In this document: piece after piece, positions 29,738 through 38,516 of the stretch | Layout of the letters: every line of letters starts with the position of its first letter | Numbering within the stretch: position 1 is the first letter of the stretch | Source of the DNA: Stutzerimonas nosocomialis | GTDB taxonomy: Bacteria > Pseudomonadota > Gammaproteobacteria > Pseudomonadales > Pseudomonadaceae | Assembly (NCBI RefSeq): GCF_005876855.1 | Contig: NZ_QLAE01000012.1 | Coordinates: 62,001 to 126,000 of the forward strand | DNA: 64,000 nucleotides | Direction: 5' to 3' | The notes under the pieces: model-generated | What the model saw: the letters and a program-made list of their open reading frames with translations, nothing else | Databases searched by the model: none | What the model was told of the DNA's origin: nothing | Program-made: the position numbers and the translations under genes

Positions 29738-31183
29738 ATGATCCCGGTTATTCTTTCAGGTGGTAGCGGTTCCCGGCTTTGGCCTCTGTCCCGCAAACAG
29801 TTTCCGAAGCAGTTCCTGGCACTGACCGGCGAACAGAGCCTGTTCCAGCAGACCGTCGAGCGCCTCGCGTTCGAAGGCATGCAGCAACCCGTACTGGTGT
29901 GCAACAAGGAACACCGCTTCATCGTCAAGGAGCAGCTGCAGAACCGCAAGCTGTCGGTGCAGAGCCTGATGCTCGAGCCCTTCGGCCGCAACACCGCGCC
30001 GGCCATCGCCATCTCCGCCATGAAGCTCATCGAGCAGGGTCGCGACGAACTCCTGCTGGTCCTCCCCGCCGACCACGTCATCGAAGACCAGAAAGCCTTC
30101 CAGCGCTCGCTCGCCCTGGCCACCAACGCCGCCGAGCGTGGCAAGCTGGTGCTGTTCGGCATCCCGGCGACCCGCCCCGAGACCGGTTTCGGCTACATCA
30201 AGTGCGACCTTTCCGAGCGCGACGGCCTGCCCAACGGCGTCAATCGCGTCATGCAGTTCGTTGAAAAGCCCGACGAAGCGCGCGCCCAGCAGTTCGTCGA
30301 GTCGGGCGACTATTTCTGGAACAGCGGCATGTTCCTGTTCCGCGCCAGCGTCTTCCTCGACGAGCTCAAGCAGCACGATCCGGACATCTACGACACCTGC
30401 TGGGCCGCGCTCGAACGCAGCCTGCACAACGGTGAAGAAGTTCTCATCGACCCGGCCACCTTCGCCTGCTGCCCAGACAACTCGATCGACTACGCCGTGA
30501 TGGAAAAGACCCAGCTGGCCTGCGTCGTACCGATGTCGGCAGGCTGGAGCGACGTCGGCTCCTGGTCCTCGATCTGGGACGTTCACGCCAAGGACGAGAA
30601 CGGCAACGTGGTCAAGGGCGACGTCGTCGCAATGGACACCCATAACAGCCTGATCCACAGCAACGGCAAGCTGGTCACCGTGCTGGGCATGGACGACGTG
30701 GTCGTGGTGGAAACCAAGGACGCCCTGATGGTGGCGCACAAGGACAAGGTCCAGGACGTCAAGAAGCTGGTCAACGCCCTCGACGCCAAGGAACGTTCCG
30801 AGACCCACAACCACTGCGCCGTTTACCGCCCCTGGGGCTGGTACGACTCGGTGGACATGGGCGGTCGCTTCCAGGTCAAGCGGATCTGCGTCAACCCGGG
30901 CGCCAGCCTGTCGCTGCAGATGCACCACCACCGCGCCGAGCACTGGATCGTCGTATCCGGTACCGCGCAGGTCACCTGCAACGACAAGACCTTCCTGCTG
31001 ACCGAGAACCAGTCCACCTACATTCCGGTGACCTCGGTTCACCGCCTGGCCAACCCGGGCAAGATCCCGCTGGAAATCATCGAAGTCCAGTCGGGCAGCT
31101 ACCTCGGCGAGGACGACATCGAGCGCCTCGATGACGTGTACGGCCGCGCCGAAGGCGACGTCGAAGCCAATGTAGCCCGTTAA
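29738..31183 (+). CDS. algA: Bifunctional mannose-1-phosphate guanylyltransferase / mannose-6-phosphate isomerase
   Basis: Cytoplasmic type II PMI/GMP enzyme of 481 residues that makes mannose-6-phosphate and GDP-mannose for exopolysaccharide or O-antigen. The N-terminal pyrophosphorylase signature LSGGSGSRLWPLSRKQFPKQ (residues 6-25) and VEKPDEARAQQFV are present. The C-terminal cupin isomerase domain has QMHHHRAEHWIVVSGTA near residues 393-409, with the zinc-binding His/Glu set. No other polysaccharide genes are adjacent, so it may be an AlgA, WbpW or PslB paralogue; the symbol is by family. It has a CAGGAG ribosome site and a strong terminator downstream. Confidence 0.93.
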   Translation: MIPVILSGGSGSRLWPLSRKQFPKQFLALTGEQSLFQQTVERLAFEGMQQPVLVCNKEHRFIVKEQLQNRKLSVQSLMLEPFGRNTAPAIAISAMKLIEQGRDELLLVLPADHVIEDQKAFQRSLALATNAAERGKLVLFGIPATRPETGFGYIKCDLSERDGLPNGVNRVMQFVEKPDEARAQQFVESGDYFWNSGMFLFRASVFLDELKQHDPDIYDTCWAALERSLHNGEEVLIDPATFACCPDNSIDYAVMEKTQLACVVPMSAGWSDVGSWSSIWDVHAKDENGNVVKGDVVAMDTHNSLIHSNGKLVTVLGMDDVVVVETKDALMVAHKDKVQDVKKLVNALDAKERSETHNHCAVYRPWGWYDSVDMGGRFQVKRICVNPGASLSLQMHHHRAEHWIVVSGTAQVTCNDKTFLLTENQSTYIPVTSVHRLANPGKIPLEIIEVQSGSYLGEDDIERLDDVYGRAEGDVEANVAR

Positions 31184-31198
31184 ACGACGAGCTCCGAA

Positions 31199-31231
31199 AA
31201 GCCCCCTCCCGTAAGGCAGGGGGCTTTTTTA
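31199..31231 (+). terminator. Rho-independent terminator of algA
   Basis: Nine-base stem aagccccct (31199-31207) paired with its complement at 31218-31226, a ten-base loop and a run of T. It lies about 15 bases after the algA stop. Confidence 0.88.
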
Positions 31232-31436
31232 TGGGCAGTCGAACGCGTGCAAGTGCATCGATGCCGCCATAATTCACGCCGTGCACCGGAGCACACTGCA
31301 GCAGCGACCTACTTCCTCTCTGCGTCGTCCCGGTCGTCGTGACAAACAGTTTTATCTTGAAACCCACAAACAATCTGCTTTCAATACGCCACCCTGCACA
31401 GAGCAGATCAACTCCTGAAAGAGCGAAAGACCGAAC

Positions 31437-31652
31437 GTGACCAAAGATGAACTGCGCATCGAACTCGAACGCCAGGCGCAGCGATACAAGACTATCTATG
31501 GCGGAGAGATCACCACCTACGCCGCCCAAGTTGAGCCCGAACGCAAACCCTGGCGCAAGAAAGCCAGCGTCCAGGACCAGGCATTCAAGGAAGAACTGCA
31601 GAAACTGGAGCGGGAGAAACTGCAGAACGAGTCCGAAGACAAGTCCCTTTGA
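31437..31652 (+). CDS. Hypothetical 71-residue charged, coiled-coil protein
   Basis: Small highly charged protein starting at GTG 31437 behind a GAAAGAG-type site. The N-terminal helix MTKDELRIELERQAQRYKTI and the C-terminal helix QDQAFKEELQKLEREKLQNE are amphipathic and likely coiled-coil. The centre has YGGEITTYAAQ and a Pro/Lys-rich ERKPWRKK. I recognise no family. The composition and isolated position between a terminator and a convergent gene suggest a real, separately transcribed gene. Confidence 0.6.
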   Translation: MTKDELRIELERQAQRYKTIYGGEITTYAAQVEPERKPWRKKASVQDQAFKEELQKLEREKLQNESEDKSL

Positions 31653-31729
31653 AGTGCACGGCTAATTGCACCGCATTGGCGCAGCGCACTGACCGTGGAA
31701 GTTGAACGGCACTCCTTCGCCGTCTGCCC

Positions 31730-31930
31730 TCAAGCGTCCTTCGACGGCGTCTTATCCGCCGAGTCCCGCTCTTCGGTGGCTTTTTCCTGCAAGCGTCGCC
31801 ATAACTGCTCCGCCTCCGGAAACTCCGTGCCGTGATGCTCGCCGAGTTCTTCGGGATCATAACGACGAACACAGCCTTCACCGATAGTCGGTGGCGCCTT
31901 GCTCGTCGCTTTGTCCCAGGGAGTGCTCAT
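31730..31930 (-). CDS. Hypothetical 66-residue protein downstream of purU
   Basis: A short frame starts two bases after the purU stop on the same strand, so it would be read from the purU transcript. The product is hydrophilic, begins MSTPWDKATSKAPPTIGEG, contains RRYDPEELGEHHGTEFPEAE and ends in an acidic/basic helix. There is little ribosome-binding signal, only weak purine content in the last purU codons, so reality depends on coupling. No family recognised. Confidence 0.5.
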   Translation of the reverse strand: MSTPWDKATSKAPPTIGEGCVRRYDPEELGEHHGTEFPEAEQLWRRLQEKATEERDSADKTPSKDA

Positions 31931-31932
31931 GC

Positions 31933-32784
31933 TTAATTGAATACGACAGTTTTGTTGTCGTGTACGAGAACGCGGTCCTCGAGGTGATAACGCAGCCCGC
32001 GTGACAACACCATCTTTTCGACGTCCTTGCCCAACCGGACCATGTCTTCGATGCTGTCCCGGTGCGTCACTCGCACGACATCCTGCTCGATGATCGGCCC
32101 GGCATCCAATTCTTCGGTGACGTAGTGGCAGGTCGCGCCGATGAGTTTCACGCCTCTGAGCGAGGCCTGATGATAGGGCTTGGCACCCACGAACGACGGC
32201 AGGAAGCTGTGGTGGATGTTGATCACCTGCTGAGCGAACTGCTGGCACAGATCGGGCGGCAGGATCTGCATGTAACGCGCCAGCACGATCACGTCGGCCT
32301 CATGGGCCCGGACCAGACGCGATACTTCGGCAAAGGCCTCTTCCTTGCGCCCTGCCTCGACCGGAACGTGGAAATAGGGAATTCCGTGCCACTCGACCAT
32401 GCTGCGCAGCGCGTCGTGGTTGGCGATCACGCAGGGGATATCGCAATCGAGTTCGCCGCTGTGCCAGCGATGCAGCAGGTCCGCCAGGCAATGGGATTCG
32501 CGGCTCGCCATCAGCACCACCCGCTTGCGCTGCTCCGAATCGCTGATGCGCCACTCCATCGAGAACTCCCGGGCGATGGGAGCAAAGGCCTGGCGGAATC
32601 CGTCCAGGTCGAAAGGCAATGAATCGGCACGGATTTCATGACGCATGAAGAACCAGCCACTCTGGCTGTCGGAATGATGACTCGCCTCGGTAATCCATCC
32701 GTTGTAGGTGGCGAGAAAATTACTGACCTTGGCGACGATGCCAACGCCATCCGGGCAGGCAATGACCAGCCTGAAAGTACGCAT
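31933..32784 (-). CDS. purU: Formyltetrahydrofolate deformylase PurU
   Basis: Hydrolyses 10-formyl-tetrahydrofolate to formate and tetrahydrofolate, balancing one-carbon pools and supplying formate to PurT. 283 residues, with an N-terminal ACT domain (about 3-80, LVIACPDGVGIVAKVSNFL) and a C-terminal formyltransferase-like domain. The latter carries the catalytic region INIHHSFLPSFVGAKPYHQA (Asn/His) and the Asp in GATCHYVTEELDAGPIIEQD. It has a GGAG site before the ATG. It is divergent from mvaT, the arrangement seen in P. aeruginosa. Confidence 0.96.
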   Translation of the reverse strand: MRTFRLVIACPDGVGIVAKVSNFLATYNGWITEASHHSDSQSGWFFMRHEIRADSLPFDLDGFRQAFAPIAREFSMEWRISDSEQRKRVVLMASRESHCLADLLHRWHSGELDCDIPCVIANHDALRSMVEWHGIPYFHVPVEAGRKEEAFAEVSRLVRAHEADVIVLARYMQILPPDLCQQFAQQVINIHHSFLPSFVGAKPYHQASLRGVKLIGATCHYVTEELDAGPIIEQDVVRVTHRDSIEDMVRLGKDVEKMVLSRGLRYHLEDRVLVHDNKTVVFN

Positions 32785-32972
32785 CTAAGGTAACTCCGCG
32801 GTTCGTGAGGCGCGCATTCTATCCCAAGGGGTAAAATCGCAGCCATCGCCGTTTCGCGCTAATGCCTCGGCATAAGCCAGCAAAACGGCACCTGTCGCGG
32901 CAAGACAAATCAATAAATAAGTTGTCCGAGACTCGTCGGCACCGGAAAAACGCCGCAACTTAAATCCGCAAT

Positions 32973-33001
32973 ACGACAACGGTAATTTACCAAGCTATAT
33001 T
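32973..33001 (+). promoter_or_regulatory. Candidate mvaT promoter
   Basis: ACGACA (32973-32978) and TATATT (32996-33001) are separated by 17 bases. The spacer contains a perfect palindrome, GGTAATTTACC (32981-32991). The region 32785-33070 is visibly AT-rich, as expected where an H-NS-like protein may regulate its own gene. The predicted leader is about 60 bases. Confidence 0.45.
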
Positions 33002-33070
33002 TACTTGCCGCATTTGCGTGATTACCATTACGGACAACCTTAACCTTATCCTCATATCAGGGAAGCCCAC

Positions 33071-33451
33071 ATGTCGCTTATCAACGAATACCGCGCTACC
33101 GAAGAAGCCATCAAGGAACTTCAGGAGCGCCTGAAAAACATGTCGCAGGATGACAAGCTGCAAAAGGAACTTGAGTTCGAGGGCAAGCTGCGGGAGCTGA
33201 TGGGCCAGTACCAGAAATCGCTGCGCGACATTATCGCCCTGCTCGATCCCGAGGCGAAGAACACTCGCACTAACAACCGCACTGCCAAGGCTCCAGCGCC
33301 AAGCAAGCGCGCTCGTCGCGTAAAGCAGTATAAGAACCCGCACTCCGGTGAAGTCATCGAAACCAAAGGCGGCAACCACAAGACCTTGAAAGAGTGGAAG
33401 GCCAAGTGGGGCGCAGATACCGTCGAAGGTTGGTCGACCCTGCTGGGCTGA
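33071..33451 (+). CDS. mvaT: H-NS-family transcriptional silencer MvaT
   Basis: Nucleoid-associated xenogeneic silencer of Pseudomonas, 126 residues. The N-terminal coiled-coil oligomerisation region is MSLINEYRATEEAIKELQER through about residue 60, followed by a flexible Lys/Thr/Asn-rich linker. The C-terminal AT-hook-like DNA-binding domain has VKQYKNPHSGEVIETKGGNHKTLKEWKA (about 90-117), diagnostic for MvaT/MvaU. MvaT is favoured over MvaU by the purU and sbcB neighbours. The ribosome site is AGGGAAG. It is followed by a very long palindrome shared with convergent sbcB. Confidence 0.95.
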   Translation: MSLINEYRATEEAIKELQERLKNMSQDDKLQKELEFEGKLRELMGQYQKSLRDIIALLDPEAKNTRTNNRTAKAPAPSKRARRVKQYKNPHSGEVIETKGGNHKTLKEWKAKWGADTVEGWSTLLG

Positions 33452-33553
33452 GCAAGTAGCACAAATCTCGGAGCGCCAGCCGACTCACGGTCATGACCCA
33501 TCGGTCATTTATCAGCTGAGCGGTTTGTGAACGCTCGAGGTCACCGCGACACC

Positions 33554-33615
33554 AAACGCCGGTTCTCCCGGTTATTCGAAAGAGCACTTTTGAATAACCG
33601 GGAGAACCGGCGTTT
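33554..33615. terminator. Long palindromic bidirectional terminator between mvaT and sbcB
   Basis: A 24-base perfect inverted repeat (33554-33577 with 33592-33615) has a 14-base centre that can pair further (aaag/cttt), giving a nearly continuous 29-pair stem closed by a four-base loop. Arms end in AAA and TTT, so it can act on both strands. It lies 100 bases after mvaT and three bases after the sbcB stop on the minus strand. Confidence 0.75.
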
Positions 33616-33618
33616 TAC

Positions 33619-35043
33619 TTACAAACCGTAGCGAATGCGCAGCTGCTCGGCGTGCGCCTGCCATTGGCGCAGCAGGTTGGCCTGATCCGCGCTCGCCCCC
33701 TCCAGCAACTGACCGGCCTGCGCCTCGAAGCGCTCCAGGGTGTTCGGCGCGCCACACTCCGGCTCGCTCAAGCGTCGCCTGCAGAACGCCCACCACTGCT
33801 GCCTTTCTTCTGCACTCAGCGACTCCGGGAAGTTTCGCGCCCGGTAACGGAACAGCAGCTCCGCCAACCGCGGATCGGCGAAGCCCCATTGGCCTGCGAG
33901 TTCATGAGGCTGCGCATTGCGCACCCGTTCGCACAGCCTGCGGTCACGATCACCAATGAAACCGTCGTACAGCAGTTGTTCGGTATCGTCGGGGCCGGGC
34001 ACGGGGTCTTCCCGGTAGATTTCCTCGAGCCTGTCCTGCCAGTCCGGCTGATGCGCACGCAGCGACTCGGCGTTGCGATGGCAGCCATCGACATCCAATT
34101 CCAGCCGCTGGATGTCTTCCTGGCGCAGCACGCCCATGGGCGCGATCACCGGGCAGCGATTCACATGGATCAGTTTCAGCGGTACCGGCAGCTCGTCCCC
34201 CAGTTCATCGCGGCGGGTATAGAGCCGCTTGCGCAAGGTCTGGGCCGACTCGCGCCACAGCGGCGAGGGGTCGGCCTGCAGATCGCAGACGATCAGCGCA
34301 TTGCGGTTGACCGGATGCCAGGCGAGCGGCAGCACGACGGAGAGGAAATGCCGCGCCGCCGAAAAGCGCCCGGACACATGCACGAAGGGTTTGAGCAGCT
34401 GGATCTGCTCGAGTACCTGCTGCTTGCGCCTGAGCCGATACAGGTAGTCGTACAGGCGCGGTTGCCGGTCACGGACCAGGCGAGCCAGCGCGATGGTCGC
34501 GCGCACGTCGGACAAGGCATCGTGCGCCTGCAGGTGCTCCAGGCCATTGGCCACGCTCAGGCGCTCCAGCTTCAGACTCACCCGGCCGTCGTCTTGCGGC
34601 CAGACCAGCCCCTCCGGGCGCAGGGCATAGGCGGCCCTCACCAGATCGATGAGGTCCCAGCGGCTGTTGCCGCCCTGCCACTCCCGGGCATAGGGGTCGA
34701 AGAAGGTGCGGTACAGGCCATGGCGCGTGACTTCATCGTCGAAGCGGATGCTGTTGTAGCCGGCGGTACAGGTACCCGGCTGCGCCAGTTCGGCGTGCAG
34801 ACGCGTCATGAAGTGCGCCTCGCACAGCCCCTGGCGCTCGAGCGTCGCCGGGGTGATGCCGGTCACCAGGCAGGCGGCGGGATGGGGCAGGATGTCGTCG
34901 CTCGGCCGACAGTACAGATTCAGGGGCTCGCCGACCTCCTCCAGCGCCTCGTTGGTACGTATGCCGGCGACCTGCAGCGGGCGGTCGCAGCGCGGCGAAA
35001 TGCCGGTGGTTTCGTAGTCGTACCAGAAGATAGTCGGCGTCAC
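33619..35043 (-). CDS. sbcB: Exodeoxyribonuclease I
   Basis: Single-strand-specific 3'-5' DNA exonuclease (SbcB/ExoI) in recombination and mismatch repair, 474 residues from GTG 35043 (TPTIFWYDYETTG). The DEDDh exonuclease motifs are visible: ExoI Asp/Glu in YDYETTGISP (about 8-17), ExoII in GYNSIRFDDEVTR (near 107-119) and ExoIII in HDALSDVRATIALA (near 180). The SH3-like and helical C-terminal parts follow, including WDL, RFLSVVLPLAWHP-type and DRRLCERVRN segments. The long upstream extension of the frame has no family content. It is convergent with mvaT. Confidence 0.95.
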   Translation of the reverse strand: MTPTIFWYDYETTGISPRCDRPLQVAGIRTNEALEEVGEPLNLYCRPSDDILPHPAACLVTGITPATLERQGLCEAHFMTRLHAELAQPGTCTAGYNSIRFDDEVTRHGLYRTFFDPYAREWQGGNSRWDLIDLVRAAYALRPEGLVWPQDDGRVSLKLERLSVANGLEHLQAHDALSDVRATIALARLVRDRQPRLYDYLYRLRRKQQVLEQIQLLKPFVHVSGRFSAARHFLSVVLPLAWHPVNRNALIVCDLQADPSPLWRESAQTLRKRLYTRRDELGDELPVPLKLIHVNRCPVIAPMGVLRQEDIQRLELDVDGCHRNAESLRAHQPDWQDRLEEIYREDPVPGPDDTEQLLYDGFIGDRDRRLCERVRNAQPHELAGQWGFADPRLAELLFRYRARNFPESLSAEERQQWWAFCRRRLSEPECGAPNTLERFEAQAGQLLEGASADQANLLRQWQAHAEQLRIRYGL

Positions 35044-35228
35044 GTGATCGATCCTTCCATGCGTTGCCGCGAGTCTACCCCAGCCGCGGACACCGACGAC
35101 GCCGACTTCCACCGGTGCCGAACGCGTCACCGGCCCATTGCGCCGCCCAGCCCGGCGGCGACATCCTGCAAGCGGCCTTTGGCCAGTCTTCAATTGATTC
35201 CCGCCGCGGTGCCGCATAGCATCTGGCT

Positions 35229-35969
35229 TTGCTCGACGCCGCCGAACGAGTCCACTCTTTGTCACCCGCCAGTTCTTCCCTTCCAGCGCCACTGGACAAC
35301 AGCCACAGGATCGAGACACCCGAAGGGATCGATCTGGTGCTGCGCCCCGCCGGGCTGGTTCCTCGCGCGCTCGCCTTCGCCCTGGATCTGGCCATACGGG
35401 GTGCGATCCTCGGCGTCCTCGCCCTGCTGCTGACCCTGATGGGGAAGTTCGGCATGGGGCTCGGCGCCATCATGCTGTTCCTCGTGCAATGGTGGTACAT
35501 GGTGCTGTTCGAAGTCCTGAACCAGGGCCGCACGCCCGGCAAGCAGTGGATGGGGCTGCGCGTGGTGCACGACGACGGCACGCCCGTCGGCTGGCCCGCC
35601 TCCCTGACGCGCAATCTGCTGCGCTTCGTCGATCTGCTGCCCTTCGGCTATTTCCTCGGTGCCCTCAGTTGCCTGGCGCACCCGTCCTTCAAACGCCTCG
35701 GCGACCTGGCGGCCGGAACCCTGGTGGTGTACCGCGAGCAGCCGCCGAGCCGGCCACCACTGCCGGAGATCGAGGCCATGCACACCCCCGTCCCCCTGTC
35801 GATCGATGAGCAGCGCGTGCTGATGAGCTACGCCGAGCGCCAGGCCGGGCTGTCCGCCCCCAGGCGCCAGGAGCTGGCAGCGATACTGGCCGGGCCCCTG
35901 CAGGTGGCGCCGGAACAGAGCGAAGCGCGCATCCAGGCGATCGCCCGCGGCTTGCTGGGCCCGACATGA
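35229..35969 (+). CDS. RDD-family membrane protein
   Basis: Inner-membrane protein of up to 246 residues with an RDD domain (about residues 35-165). It carries the signature Arg in GLVPRALAFALDLAIRG, two strong helices and the conserved NQGRTPGKQWMGLRVV followed by RNLLRFVDLLPFGY. The C-terminal 70 residues are soluble. The start is uncertain: TTG 35229 or TTG 35259, neither with a good ribosome site. It is the first gene of a tight six-gene cluster and its stop overlaps the next start (ATGA). Role unknown; RDD proteins are suspected transporters. Confidence 0.88.
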   Translation: MLDAAERVHSLSPASSSLPAPLDNSHRIETPEGIDLVLRPAGLVPRALAFALDLAIRGAILGVLALLLTLMGKFGMGLGAIMLFLVQWWYMVLFEVLNQGRTPGKQWMGLRVVHDDGTPVGWPASLTRNLLRFVDLLPFGYFLGALSCLAHPSFKRLGDLAAGTLVVYREQPPSRPPLPEIEAMHTPVPLSIDEQRVLMSYAERQAGLSAPRRQELAAILAGPLQVAPEQSEARIQAIARGLLGPT

Positions 35970-36946
35970 AACAGAGTCTGTTCGAAGCCCGTCATCAGCA
36001 GGAGTGGCAGCGCTTTTCGGCGCAGCTCGAACTGCTCGAGCGCGGCCGCAAGCCCAGCCAGCCGGTGGATGACTTCCCCGCCGCCTACCGTCGCATCTGC
36101 CAGCACCTGGCACTGGCCGAATCGCGCGGCTACAGCAGCTACCTGATCGACCAACTCAGGCAGCTGGCGATGCGCGGGCACCAGCAGTTCTACCGTCACC
36201 GAAGCCATTTATTGGCAGACCTGCTCGGATTCGTCCTGAGTGGATTCCCGCGCCTGGTACGCCACGAGTGGCGCGCACTGCTGGCCGCCAGCCTGCTGTT
36301 CTACGGCAGCCTGGTGCTGATGGGCGTGCTGGTCTATCTCTTCCCCGACCTGGTGTACAGCCTGATGGGCGCCGACCAGGTGAGCCAGATGGAATCGATG
36401 TACGACCCGGATGCGAGCCGTCTCGGCCGTTTTTCCGAGCGGGGCTCGGGCGATGACTGGCTGATGTTCGGCTACTACATCATGAACAACATCGGCATCG
36501 CCTTTCAGACCTTCGCCAGCGGCCTGCTTTTCGGCATCGGCACGCTGTTCTTCCTGCTGTTCAACGGCCTCACCATCGGCGCGATCGCCGGACACCTGAC
36601 CGAAATCGGCTATCACCAGCCCTTCTGGTCGTTCGTGATCGGCCATGGCGCGTTCGAGCTGACCGCCATCACCCTCGCCGGAGCGGCGGGGTTGAAGCTG
36701 GGCTGGGCGCTGATCGCGCCGGGGCGACACAGCCGGGGCGAGGCCCTGCGCATGGCGGCGAAACGGGCCATCGGGCTCATCGCCGGCGCGGTGGTCCTTC
36801 TTCTCATCGCCGCCTTCGTCGAGGCCTACTGGTCGTCGATGACCTATACCTCGACGACCATCAAATACCTGGTCGGCGCGGCCCTCTGGGCACTGGTCGG
36901 GCTCTACCTGTCGCTGGCCGGCCGGAGCTCGCATGCGCCTGAGTGA
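35966..36946 (+). CDS. SpoIIM/DUF95-family membrane protein
   Basis: 326-residue protein with a cytoplasmic N-terminal helical region (about 1-95, rich in Arg/Gln) and five or so membrane helices in the stage II sporulation M (DUF95) domain. Landmarks are FGYYIMNNIGIAFQTFASGLLFGIG and a conserved HGAFELTAITLAGAAGLKLG near residue 232. In Bacillus SpoIIM anchors peptidoglycan hydrolases; in non-sporulating Gram-negatives it accompanies RDD and MoxR genes with unknown role. It overlaps the RDD gene by four bases and the next gene by up to 14. Confidence 0.92.
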   Translation: MKQSLFEARHQQEWQRFSAQLELLERGRKPSQPVDDFPAAYRRICQHLALAESRGYSSYLIDQLRQLAMRGHQQFYRHRSHLLADLLGFVLSGFPRLVRHEWRALLAASLLFYGSLVLMGVLVYLFPDLVYSLMGADQVSQMESMYDPDASRLGRFSERGSGDDWLMFGYYIMNNIGIAFQTFASGLLFGIGTLFFLLFNGLTIGAIAGHLTEIGYHQPFWSFVIGHGAFELTAITLAGAAGLKLGWALIAPGRHSRGEALRMAAKRAIGLIAGAVVLLLIAAFVEAYWSSMTYTSTTIKYLVGAALWALVGLYLSLAGRSSHAPE

Positions 36947-38516
36947 TGCGACCATGGCGATCCGCCCGCGTAGCACCTGGGAGGCGCTCGACCTCGGCAC
37001 CCTGCTGGCACGGCGGCACGCCCCGCTCCTGATGCTCAGCTGGGCGTTGCTGACCCTGCCGGTGTTCACGGCGCTCAGCCTGCTGTTCTGGCAATACCCG
37101 GGGGTCGCGTTCGTGCTGTTCTGGTGGCTCAAGCCGCTCTACGAGCGCCTGCCGCTGCTGATCCTTTCCCGTGCCCTGTTCGGCGACACGCCGACGCTCA
37201 GGCAAAGCCTCGCGGCCCTGCCGTCCGCCCTGCGCAGCCAGTGGCTGGCCAGCATCACCTGGCGCCGCTTCAGCACGACCCGCAGCTTCGACCTACCGGT
37301 CATCCAGCTCGAGGGGCTGTCCGGCCGGGCCAGGCGTCAGCGTCTCGCCGTGCTGGCCCAGCAGGGCAGCGGCACCGCCACCTGGCTGACCATCGTCGGC
37401 ATGCACCTGGAGACCGCCCTCTGGCTGGGCCTGCTCGCGGCGCTCTATGTCATGCTGCCCGCCCAGCTGATGGACAACTGGAGCTGGAGCGACCTGCTCG
37501 GCGACGATCAGCAATGGCTCTGGCTCGAGCACCTGAGCAACCTGCTGTACGTGCTGGTGCTCGTCGTCTGGGAGCCGATCTACGTGGCCTGCGGCTTCAG
37601 CCTCTACCTCAATCGACGCACTATTCTGGAAGGCTGGGACATCGAACTGGGCTTCAGACGCCTGCAGCGGCGCCTGGCCGGGGTGGTACCGGCGTTGCTG
37701 ATCGCGATCGGCCTGTGGACTGCCCTGCCGACGGGAGAGGCCCTCGCGCAACAACCGGCCGCCACCCAAGACGCCGAGCTCGCCAGCGAGGAGAGCCCGA
37801 AAGCCGAGCGCCTGCTCAGCCAGCCGCTGACCAGCAAGGCCGCCAGCGAGCAGATCCAGAAGATCCTCGACAACCCGCCCTTCGAGCACCGGGAGACCGT
37901 TACGCGCTGGCGGTTCGGCGACCCGGCGCAGGACGCGGACGGCAGGGACAGCGGCAAGGGCCTGCTCGACGCCTTCTCCCGCCTGGCCGACCTGTGGAAG
38001 AGCCTGGACGTCGTCGCCCAGGTCCTCGAAGCGGTGCTCTGGGCCGCCGTGATCGCCGGCTTCTTCCTGCTCTGCTGGCGGTATCGCACCTGGCTGCAGG
38101 TATTCGGCTCACGCCTGGGCCTGGCTCAACGCCCGCCGCCGGAAACGCCCACGCAACGCTTCGGCCTGGAACTCGCCCCCAAAAGCCTGCCCACGGATGT
38201 CGCCGGCGAGGCCGAACGCCTGTGGGCCGAGAACCCGCGCGAGGCCCTTGGCCTGCTCTATCGCGCACTGCTCAGCCACCTGGTGCAGGTCCATCGCCTG
38301 CCGCTGAAAGACGCCGATACCGAAGGCGAGGTGATCGCCCGGATACGAGCGCTGGAGCAACCGCCGCTGCATGATTTCGCCCGGCTATTGACCCTGCACT
38401 GGCAGAACGCGGCGTACGGCCATCACATGCCCGCCGCCTCGGTCAGGGACCAGCTGTGCGGCACCTGGCGCGACCTGTTCGGAACAAGCCATGCGACGCG
38501 GGATAGCGCGCCATGA
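36933..38516 (+). CDS. DUF4129-domain membrane protein
   Basis: 527-residue membrane protein with about five helices in the first 280 residues, a periplasmic segment (about 280-360, beginning EALAQQPAATQDAELASEE), another helix (AVLWAAVIAGFFLLCW near 370) and a cytoplasmic DUF4129 domain near the C-terminus (EAERLWAENPREALGLLYRALLSHL through RDLFG). DUF4129 is also found at the end of TgpA-type transglutaminases, but no transglutaminase triad is visible here. The alternative start ATG 36954 avoids overlap with the previous gene. It overlaps the following DUF4350 gene by four bases. Confidence 0.87.
   Translation: MRLSDATMAIRPRSTWEALDLGTLLARRHAPLLMLSWALLTLPVFTALSLLFWQYPGVAFVLFWWLKPLYERLPLLILSRALFGDTPTLRQSLAALPSALRSQWLASITWRRFSTTRSFDLPVIQLEGLSGRARRQRLAVLAQQGSGTATWLTIVGMHLETALWLGLLAALYVMLPAQLMDNWSWSDLLGDDQQWLWLEHLSNLLYVLVLVVWEPIYVACGFSLYLNRRTILEGWDIELGFRRLQRRLAGVVPALLIAIGLWTALPTGEALAQQPAATQDAELASEESPKAERLLSQPLTSKAASEQIQKILDNPPFEHRETVTRWRFGDPAQDADGRDSGKGLLDAFSRLADLWKSLDVVAQVLEAVLWAAVIAGFFLLCWRYRTWLQVFGSRLGLAQRPPPETPTQRFGLELAPKSLPTDVAGEAERLWAENPREALGLLYRALLSHLVQVHRLPLKDADTEGEVIARIRALEQPPLHDFARLLTLHWQNAAYGHHMPAASVRDQLCGTWRDLFGTSHATRDSAP

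Noticed and set aside
29067-29766. Open frames of 181-192 codons in the gap before algA
   Set aside because: No family resemblance, poor composition and no ribosome site; treated as non-coding.
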